NCBI RefSeq assembly: GCF_000210295.1
Contig: NC_026743.1
Span: 3,596,001-3,660,000 of the forward strand
Length of the DNA stretch: 64,000 nucleotides
Direction: 5' to 3'
DNA from: Trypanosoma brucei gambiense DAL972
Taxonomy: Eukaryota > Euglenozoa > Kinetoplastea > Trypanosomatida > Trypanosomatidae
Made by a program: the position numbers and the translations under genes. How positions within the stretch are numbered: the first letter of the stretch is position 1; each line of letters starts with the position of its first letter. The notes beneath the pieces were generated by a model that was given only the letters and a program-made list of their open reading frames with translations, was not told the origin of the DNA and did not search any database. Shown piece by piece: positions 53,461-61,145 of this stretch.

Positions 53461-54501
53461 ATGACAAAGGGCAAGGGCCGTAATCCCGGTATGGGAAATC
53501 TGGACAAGCACATCAAACGCAAGGTGCACAAGGAACGATCGCAACCTGCAGCTCGGAAGCACCTTGGCCCACTTGAGAAACACAAGGATCATGTGGTGCG
53601 CTCGCGTAGGCGAAAGGCGAAGGTGCAGCGGCTACTTGAGCTGAAGCGGGCTGCGGCGCAACGTAATCCTGACGAGTTCCACATTAATATGACCAAAACT
53701 GTTTTGGATGTCGAATCGGGTAAAATGAGGCGTCGACGCCTGTCAAAGGAAGATAACCGTAAGAAGATGGAGAAGACTTTGCGGCACAACACTCGCAACT
53801 TGCATTACCTCAAGTATAAAGCGCATGCAGACTGGAGCCGCGCAAAGGAGCTGATTGAAGAGGATGCATTGGGGGCACTTACGGCAGCACCGCCTAAGAA
53901 TAAACACATAATCTTTGCAGAAGACGAAGACGAGTACCATCACTTCAATCCTCTCAAGCAACTTGACGCGACACCGGAGATGCTCAAGCAGCATCCCGCC
54001 GTGCGCGGGAGACTCTCAGTTCTACGTGAAACTGTGTTACCTGAAGAAATACTCTTGTCGGGATATCGAATGCTCTCGACAGCGCAGAAGCGGAAGGAAC
54101 GTCGTGAGATACAGAGGAAATTACAAAAAAGTGGTCTCAAAAGTGAAGAAGAACGAGCGGAGTTCGTGAAGCGACTCCATGCAAAGAAAGAGGTGAAAAT
54201 GCACCGGTTTTCTTCCCTTGTAGCAAACGCACTTGAATCTACAGACGCTGAGGCTGAGGGCGAAGACGCTGATGATCCCTGCGACGTGGATCGCCTCCTC
54301 GAGTACAAAAAGATTAAAGAGAAGGAGGAAGCCCTATTAGCAGCAAGCCGCGTTAAGGAGATTCAGCAACGCGTGCACCGCAGTAAAAAGCTTGATACCC
54401 TGGCAAGGGCTATTAAGAAGCAGAACGATGGTATTCGGTGCTCGTTAGAAAATAAGCGCAACGCCCGGTTTAAGCCAAATACTAAGCGACGTGCTCGTTA
54501 A
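53461..54501 (+). CDS. UTP11: U3 snoRNP/SSU-processome protein UTP11
   Basis: A 346-residue, very basic nucleolar protein needed for 18S rRNA maturation. The N-terminal half has clear UTP11 family landmarks: HKERSQPAARKHLGPLEKHKD near residues 23-43, an RRRKAKVQRLLELK helix, and RNPDEFHINM near 69-78. The LKYKAHADWSRAKEL and HIIFAEDEDEYHHFNP segments are also family-typical. YRMLSTAQKRKERREI near 201 and a C-terminal basic run (KPNTKRRAR) complete it. Yeast and human proteins are about 250 residues; the extra roughly 95 residues are charged helical extension in the C-terminal half, including an acidic EAEGEDADD stretch. The start ATG begins MTKGKGRNPGMG, as expected of the conserved N-terminus. 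Confidence 0.93.
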   Translation: MTKGKGRNPGMGNLDKHIKRKVHKERSQPAARKHLGPLEKHKDHVVRSRRRKAKVQRLLELKRAAAQRNPDEFHINMTKTVLDVESGKMRRRRLSKEDNRKKMEKTLRHNTRNLHYLKYKAHADWSRAKELIEEDALGALTAAPPKNKHIIFAEDEDEYHHFNPLKQLDATPEMLKQHPAVRGRLSVLRETVLPEEILLSGYRMLSTAQKRKERREIQRKLQKSGLKSEEERAEFVKRLHAKKEVKMHRFSSLVANALESTDAEAEGEDADDPCDVDRLLEYKKIKEKEEALLAASRVKEIQQRVHRSKKLDTLARAIKKQNDGIRCSLENKRNARFKPNTKRRAR

Positions 54502-55382
54502 ATAAATAATAAACGCGTGTATGGTGTGTACATTTTACTGCTGAATGATGGTTAGTATACTCGCCATGAGGGTACGCCGTTGCGTTTACATCTCTTTTTT
54601 TTCCCTTCATATTCTCGCTGCGTTTCACCTCACATTCCACTGAGTGGCGGAGCGTAGAAGGGGCACCCACTGGAGGAGGAGGGAAAGTTACAAAAATGTT
54701 CGTTTAAGGTATTGACAGTGTTTGGTGTTTAAAAGAAAAGGTAAAGTGGCAAAGAAACAGGAGGATATGACATATGATTAAAAGAGGAAGCACATGATGT
54801 TAAGATGGTGAGCGAAGGTGAGGGATATCTTTGTGCATGTGGTCCCCGTGTTGTCCACTGCTGAAGGAGTTTTGCCTTGTCAACCGCGGTGGTATTTGGC
54901 AAAACATGTGTTCTTCTTGTGAGTGAGTCTATGCCACTGCGGCGACCTTTGATTGCCATTCACTGTGTTTACTCGCTTGTGAATAAGGTGTTTGCGTCGC
55001 CTTGTAATATCGCACTTTTGCTCTTCTGCTTATTATTATTATTATTTTTTTTTTCGAATCGTGTCGCGTGGGGGATTGTTATTCTATTCTTTTAAAAGCT
55101 CTACAAAAAAGGGAGGAAGTCAAACAGGTAAGTGCACTAAAGGGAGTTCAACCCGCGTTGGTGCAAGGAGCACTGTGAGGAAGTAAACTGAAGGAGAAAA
55201 GGATTTGGCAGAAGGGAAAACAGTTGGTAGACATCGCCAGTTCGAAGTGAACTGGCGCGCCAACAAAAGGTAAGATTTTGCTGCCTTTTGCAGAACAAAA
55301 AGGTGCCTTTGAAGGGCGGAGCAGCTGGTGAAAACAACCAGAAAGAAAACCAACTGGAAAGGAAGTTTAGGGAGCTTACAAG
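54502..55382. other. Intergenic spacer, 0.9 kb
   Basis: No gene was recognised. A (TTA)n/T tract at about 55030-55053 followed by TTTTAAAAG (AG near 55099) is a possible spliced-leader acceptor for the kinesin gene, with a 5' UTR of about 280 nt. Confidence 0.55.
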
Positions 55383-58300
55383 ATGTGTGACCGTCTAAAT
55401 ACAATGTCTATCATTTCTCCCAGATCAGCAGCTCCCAGCTCGGGGAGGAGACTTTCGGCGTCACGTCGGGGTCAAGATCGAGAATATCGTCGGACGAACT
55501 CCTCGCGCTCCGTTTTATCCCAAAGGCAGAAACTTAGTGATTCCATTCACGGCACTGGAAATGCCATGGATGTATACGTGCGTGTACGGCCATTTAGTGA
55601 GCGAGAATTATCCATGAACGCGCCGCAGCATAGCACGGTGCGCATTGAAGTAGACAATCCGTGCGTTCTTACGCTTTTGGACCCACAGAAGGACTTCAAA
55701 CCCCGCCAATCCTACAGTTTTACACGCTGCTTTTGGTCCGTTCTTGAGAGCGACAGTGCAGACTGTGGGAACGCTGGAGATATATTAAGCGCTATAGGAA
55801 CTTATATTGACCGACGCGTAGCCTCTCCTCGCTCGGCCCGTCAGCGTCAAGCAACTGGAAATTCGTCCCGCTCTCACTCTGCACGTGGAAAGGGAAGCGG
55901 TGACTTCTCCGGATTTGTTGAAACATCGGGATCCAATGCGGCGTTGCTAACTGTCAACACTGTTCCGCATCCCCCGTATAGCTCACAGGCAGATGTCTAT
56001 AACGAGGTTGGTAGGCCTCTATTAGAGAATTCATTGTTAGGATACAATGGCTGTATCTTTGCATACGGGCAAACAGGTAGCGGCAAGACCTTTACCATGC
56101 TGGGCTACACGCCAAAAGCCAGTGATTTCCGAAGGTCCAGTCGTCGACAGCAAATTTCTATCGATGAAGCTGATGGGGAGCATTTGTTTAATTCTTCTAG
56201 TCCCAGACGGACGGCAACTCCACTGACCAGTAATCGTCTTCGCCGGACCTCGTGGAAAAGCAATATGGTTAGCCCACGAGACACGCGGAGTCTCAGTGGT
56301 ACATTCCGGGTGGAAGCAGAGCAGTCCGGTGCCGGGGACGACAACAAGCCGTCGGTTGATCCGAATGAACTACAGGGGATTATTCCCCGCATTACCAGGG
56401 ATCTTTTTCAAGGGTTACATGAGGTGCGTCATCGAGAAGCCTCTCATTCTTTTCGTGTGGAGTTGGAGTTCTATGAAATATACAATGAGAAGGTGTATGA
56501 CCTTATAAACCCGCAAAAGGATGCTGACCTGAAGATTCGCCAGAACCCACTCACAGGTCCCTACGTAGAGGGACTTTCTTCATTAGTCGTTGTTAACGAG
56601 GTACAGGTGGCTGAAGTAATTAATAGGGGAAGCGTTGATCGTCACACCTCTTGCACTAGAATGAATGATCGCAGCAGCCGCAGTCACGCCATCATTACAA
56701 TTAATATTCTGCAGCTTTCTCTCGACGGGAAGAACAGCAGCTGTCAAAAGCGTAGTAAGCTCAATCTGGTTGATCTTGCTGGATCGGAGCGTATTGGCGC
56801 TAGTGGGGTGGAGGGTTTGCACTTCAAGGAATCCACGAAGATTAACTTGTCACTCACTACGTTGGGTCGAGTCATTGATTGTCTAGCTGAGCTTTCGCAG
56901 TCAAAGGTTCCTTCTGTGACTGCTCCCTATCGCGACTCCAACCTCACATGGCTACTGATGGATTCGTTGGGCGGAAACAGCAAGACATCGATGGTGGCTA
57001 CTATTTCACCCCACTGTAGCAATTTTGAGGAGATGCGACAGACAATTCGTTACGCCTCTCGTGCCAGGCAGATCGTCAACGTTGCTGTAGTGAATGAAGA
57101 CCCACATGTGCGTCAGATCAATATGCTCACCAATGAAGTAGAGAACCTCAAGAAGGTAATTCGCGAAAATGGAATGAACGAGTTTACCCGCGACTACGTA
57201 ATTGACTTACGGCAACGCTACAGCGACTTAGAGAAGCGTTGTGTGGAACAGCAGTTGTCCCTGGTGCAACTGCGTGCGGAAATAGAGGAGAATACAACTT
57301 ACAACCGCCAAGATGAACCCACTCCAGTGTCTGGAAGAGCCACGCGAGTGTTCCGCGCGGATTTGAATGGACGGCGGACGCGAAACAATGTAAACGGAGA
57401 CGAGGCAGATGCCTTAACTGTTTCGCCTCGAGTGCCGGAATCAAGGAGATCTGCAGCTGCTGCGTGGCCCACCCCTCCCAAATCGTCTCCGTGCAATAAC
57501 AGTTCAAGGAACTCCAATGCTGAGGTCACGGCGGAACTGCGAACTCAAATAAAAAGACTCAAAGACGGGCTGAATACGGTGCGAGTGGACAGTTGCCTCC
57601 AGCAGTATCACGTCAAGGAATTCGCGCTTTCCTACACAACTGCCGTTTCTAACGCCATTTGTGATACTGTCATAAAGAAGAACAAGGAATTTTTGGGTCA
57701 AGCAACTCTGTTGTTTGGTACTCGGGCTGGCAGGAGGGACCCGCACCTCCGTCCTCTAAGCAGGACTCCGCGTCGGGATGTAGATGATTCCAAGAAAGTT
57801 CCCGATTGCAGGTCCTGGCGGCCCGCTGATAAGGCTGAGAATGATAGTCGTTGCGTGACGCCAAGCCACGCCGGAAAGGCTAAACGGGGGGACCCCGATG
57901 CTGCTTTGGCGATTGAATGCGCCAAATACCAGACAGAGCTGCAGCGGGTTCGCGATGAACTGGGCTCCGCGATTGTGGAAAGTCAACGGACTTCGGAGGT
58001 TCTTAGGCGGCTTCAGTACGAAAGAGAAGATCTGAAGCGGAAGAATGAGGAGATAAGCTCCAAATACGAGGAAAAAGAGAGAGAAGTTCGCCAGTTAAAA
58101 CGTCTCTTAGAGAGTGGAGCAAGGAGCCGTGAAGAGGGTGAAGGTGGCGTCGGGAGCGCCACCGATTGGAAAAAACAAGCTGATGAAGAGTTGAACTGCT
58201 TACGCGCTGCATTGCAAAAAATGTGCGAGGAACACAGCCGTGTGGAGCAACAGCACCAAGCAGAGATTCATAGCCTTATTAGCCAGCAAGACCGATTGTT

Positions 58301-58670
58301 TAATATTAGCAGCAGCCTTTTGGCCAACTGGGAAAGTCGTTCCGCCGCTCTAGATTCCTCCTTTGCACAGCTTCGAGCTCTCCTGCACAATAAGGAATAT
58401 CAGAGCCAGCACCAACGATTACGAGACAGCATGTTAGAGCGCAGAAATTACTCTGCAGAAGTTGCCGCCGTGGATGAGCGCAAACGGCGTGACACGCAGC
58501 GGCTCCGTGAAATTATGGAACAGCTAAAGCAGAACCAGAAGGATAGTAAGGCGAGCATTCAAAAATTTGAAGAGGACGTCAGGCAACACTTCTCTGGTGT
58601 TAGAACAGCTAGGGAAGGTAACGGAGGTGAATCTTCATTCGCTAATCCGCACTCTTCACGGCCACGCTGA
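55383..58670 (+). CDS. Kinesin with two motor-domain insertions
   Basis: A 1095-residue kinesin with an N-terminal motor. The motor starts near residue 60 (VYVRVRPFSERE), has P-loop GQTGSGKT (229-236), switch I NDRSSRSHA (428-436) and switch II DLAGSERIG (464-472), so ATPase function is expected. LNPxxxxxLKIR-like and GPYVEGLS strands resemble the kinesin-3/Unc104 group, but I see no FHA domain. Two Ser/Arg-rich insertions interrupt the motor: about 78 residues at 121-198 before the YNEVGRPLLENSL helix, and about 90 residues at 242-330 after the P-loop. A long coiled coil covers about 849-985. The switch regions share exact nucleotide blocks with the next kinesin gene. Cargo and location are unknown; a cytoskeletal or flagellar transport role is inferred. 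Confidence 0.93.
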   Translation: MCDRLNTMSIISPRSAAPSSGRRLSASRRGQDREYRRTNSSRSVLSQRQKLSDSIHGTGNAMDVYVRVRPFSERELSMNAPQHSTVRIEVDNPCVLTLLDPQKDFKPRQSYSFTRCFWSVLESDSADCGNAGDILSAIGTYIDRRVASPRSARQRQATGNSSRSHSARGKGSGDFSGFVETSGSNAALLTVNTVPHPPYSSQADVYNEVGRPLLENSLLGYNGCIFAYGQTGSGKTFTMLGYTPKASDFRRSSRRQQISIDEADGEHLFNSSSPRRTATPLTSNRLRRTSWKSNMVSPRDTRSLSGTFRVEAEQSGAGDDNKPSVDPNELQGIIPRITRDLFQGLHEVRHREASHSFRVELEFYEIYNEKVYDLINPQKDADLKIRQNPLTGPYVEGLSSLVVVNEVQVAEVINRGSVDRHTSCTRMNDRSSRSHAIITINILQLSLDGKNSSCQKRSKLNLVDLAGSERIGASGVEGLHFKESTKINLSLTTLGRVIDCLAELSQSKVPSVTAPYRDSNLTWLLMDSLGGNSKTSMVATISPHCSNFEEMRQTIRYASRARQIVNVAVVNEDPHVRQINMLTNEVENLKKVIRENGMNEFTRDYVIDLRQRYSDLEKRCVEQQLSLVQLRAEIEENTTYNRQDEPTPVSGRATRVFRADLNGRRTRNNVNGDEADALTVSPRVPESRRSAAAAWPTPPKSSPCNNSSRNSNAEVTAELRTQIKRLKDGLNTVRVDSCLQQYHVKEFALSYTTAVSNAICDTVIKKNKEFLGQATLLFGTRAGRRDPHLRPLSRTPRRDVDDSKKVPDCRSWRPADKAENDSRCVTPSHAGKAKRGDPDAALAIECAKYQTELQRVRDELGSAIVESQRTSEVLRRLQYEREDLKRKNEEISSKYEEKEREVRQLKRLLESGARSREEGEGGVGSATDWKKQADEELNCLRAALQKMCEEHSRVEQQHQAEIHSLISQQDRLFNISSSLLANWESRSAALDSSFAQLRALLHNKEYQSQHQRLRDSMLERRNYSAEVAAVDERKRRDTQRLREIMEQLKQNQKDSKASIQKFEEDVRQHFSGVRTAREGNGGESSFANPHSSRPR
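56752..56851 (+). repeat. 100-nt exact match to second kinesin (copy 1)
   Basis: This segment, covering switch II, is identical base for base to 62164-62263. Flanking identical blocks are 56660-56693 (=62072-62105, 34 nt), 56863-56890 (=62275-62302, 28 nt) and 56937-57001 (=62346-62410, 65 nt), with clear divergence between them. Confidence 0.95.
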
Positions 58671-61145
58671 GGGCCTCCGCCCCGCAGTAGGGTTAGTACC
58701 TTAAAATGAGGAAAGGACACAATGAGAAGGGGTGCTGCATATAAAAGGGAAATAATGAGCGCGTAATGGCCGTGTGTGGACATTAGAAGAGGGAGGGAGG
58801 GTAATTCGTTTGATTACAACGAATTGGTGACCCCACATACACACATATTAGCTTTGGTGACTGACTGTTGGCCCACTTGCCCTTCAAACTGTTTCATTCG
58901 GGTCCCTATGTACGTGGAGGTGACAAAGCCCACGAAGGTAATTGCTGATGACTTGCACTACGCTTCATTGGATATCTTTGCTGTCTGTCATCTGTGTTTT
59001 GGTCGTTTTTTTTGTTTCTTTTCACGGTCACACAGAAGAAATAGGCGAAATTACTTTCGATATTCCGTGAAGTCCTATCTAGAGCAGGGGAGTAAGGGAA
59101 ACCTGTATAAAATATGCCAAGTAGGCAGCAGAGGAACTTGGAGTGAGTCCATGATATCGACGAATACGGCCCCGTCAGTGAGGGAAGTAAAGGCGAAAAG
59201 TGAAAACAAATATTTCTGTATCAGTGGTCGAGTGGCGTCGCCTCGGTACGGGAGTAAAGATTTTGGGAGCTTCCTCCTTTGAGTAGTGTCTGTGTTTTCA
59301 TTTTGCTCTTTTTTTAAACTTTCTTCACAGCACCTCTCCTACTGCGTTGTTTCGTGTTTTACTCTAGTCCCTGCCTTTTCTTCTGTTTTTGTTTCTTTTT
59401 CTTTTTAAGCTTTCTCGGTGCGTACTTTTTGCTGTTGATTTGTGTGTGATTGTGCAAAGTCGATAGTGTTTCGGTAATTCGCTTTGTCATTTCAACTTTC
59501 GTTACTCCCCTCCCCACTCCACCTCGCATCGCTCTTCTTTCTGTTTCTACCGTTATTGCCATTCTTGTGGTTCCGTATGGTTGGAAACTGCGCCATGTTG
59601 CGATTTCTGTAAAGTAGAGGAATGAGGGAATGGGTATATCTAGTGCAGCAATGGTGTGGTGATGAGTGGCACTACCGTTATATGGAAATTCCGTCCCGAA
59701 GAAAGTGACCTCCGTTTTTTTTTTTCACACCCTCTTTTTCCTTTATATCTCGTCTTCCGTTGCTGCCGCAACGAGACTTGTTCATCTTCACTGGCACTCT
59801 TTTATCCCTCTCCCCCCCGTTTCCTCTCTCTGTGTTTTGCCAGTGTTATTTATGTCTCAATCGATATCCAAAACAAGCAGGCAAAGGGTATGTTTTTTTT
59901 ATTTTTCAGCTGAATGAGCAAAGAAGCAAGTGGGGGCAGAAGGGGATGAACGACAAAAAAGCAACTGAGGGAGAATTCGCCCGTGTGTGAATAACAGTGA
60001 CTCCAAAAGAATGGGTTTTTTGATTAAATAAAAAAAAAAAAGAGCAATCACGCATATGTATTTATGTACGCATGTGTGCTTGTGTGCGCTTATTTAATGA
60101 AAAGTAATTTTACGATTATCATTCAAAAGCACAATAACGCGCCGTAGCTTTTACGGAAGGGAACCAGATGTTTCAGAAGTAGAGCAGGAAGGGAGAATTG
60201 TGGCTTTCGTTTGGGGAGGAAGATGAAGCAGCGACAGGTCCAGCGTTAATGATTTTATTGTATTTGTTTATCTATTTACTTATTTTTCACTCTTACTTTT
60301 ATTTCTTCTTTCGTATAATATTCACATGGCCATCATCATTTTTTTTTCCGAAAACTTGCTTTTCTTTCCTCTCCTTTTCTCTCCTCCACTTCCACTTCCA
60401 TTTCCACTTCCCAGACTTTCCGTATGTTCTTCGTTGTTGTTCTCGTGATGCCCTTCAGCTTCTTATCATCTCTTTCCCCTCTCTCCCTCTCCAGGTGCAC
60501 ACCCACGCGATTTAAAGGCACACCTCTGCCAAAGCGGGTTGAGTGGTAGCAGCGATACAAGAAACTGAGTAAAGGAAAATAAACAAATGAGGAAATGGGT
60601 GATTACAAATGCATCGGTACCTGTAGGAATGGACAAGAAGATGGGTGTTGCATGAATGAGAGAAGGGGAAGGGAGTAACGGAGTAAGGAAGTCGTTGTTT
60701 GTGAATTGGGATGTGAACTGTTCCACTTGCCGTTTCTCTGGTGACCCTTTTTTTTTGTTTTGTGTGAGGAAATAGAATATTTTTCTGCTGTGGCATTTTC
60801 ATATGTATTTTGCACGCTTCTTTGCGTGTATGTACATATTTGTATTCATTTACCCATATATATAAGACAGCTCTGAGGTATGAAGGGACGCGCTTGCATT
60901 ACTGATATTCACCTTTTTGTATTTAATCATGACATCGGCTGTGATCACGTCATTGCCAACCCTGACGGTTATTATTATTATTATTTATTATTTACTACTT
61001 CTTGTTTTAATCACTACCCCACAGAAGACTGGTGAGAACAAGGGAAGAAAGAGAAGGTTAAGGTGAGGGACGAGGAGCGGTTATAAGGAAAGACTAATTA
61101 AGGTGAACGGTAAGGGAATTGCGTGGGATTTAGACTGCGGCAGCA
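58671..61145. other. Intergenic spacer, 2.5 kb, between tandem kinesins
   Basis: No gene is accepted here. A 168-codon frame at 58776-59282 starts at GTG, has no family features and biased composition. Pyrimidine tracts occur at 59300-59410, 59715-59840 and 60240-60500. TTA-rich sequence at 60970-60990 precedes the splice acceptor of the second kinesin. Confidence 0.55.
60998..61024 (+). promoter_or_regulatory. Putative spliced-leader acceptor for second kinesin
   Basis: A pyrimidine-rich tract ends in CCCCACAG with AG at 61023-61024, giving a 5' UTR of about 120 nt before the ATG at 61146. Confidence 0.5.

Noticed and set aside
58776..59282. 168-codon open frame between the kinesins
   Set aside because: It starts at GTG, has no domain or membrane pattern and biased composition, and sits in normal spacer DNA.
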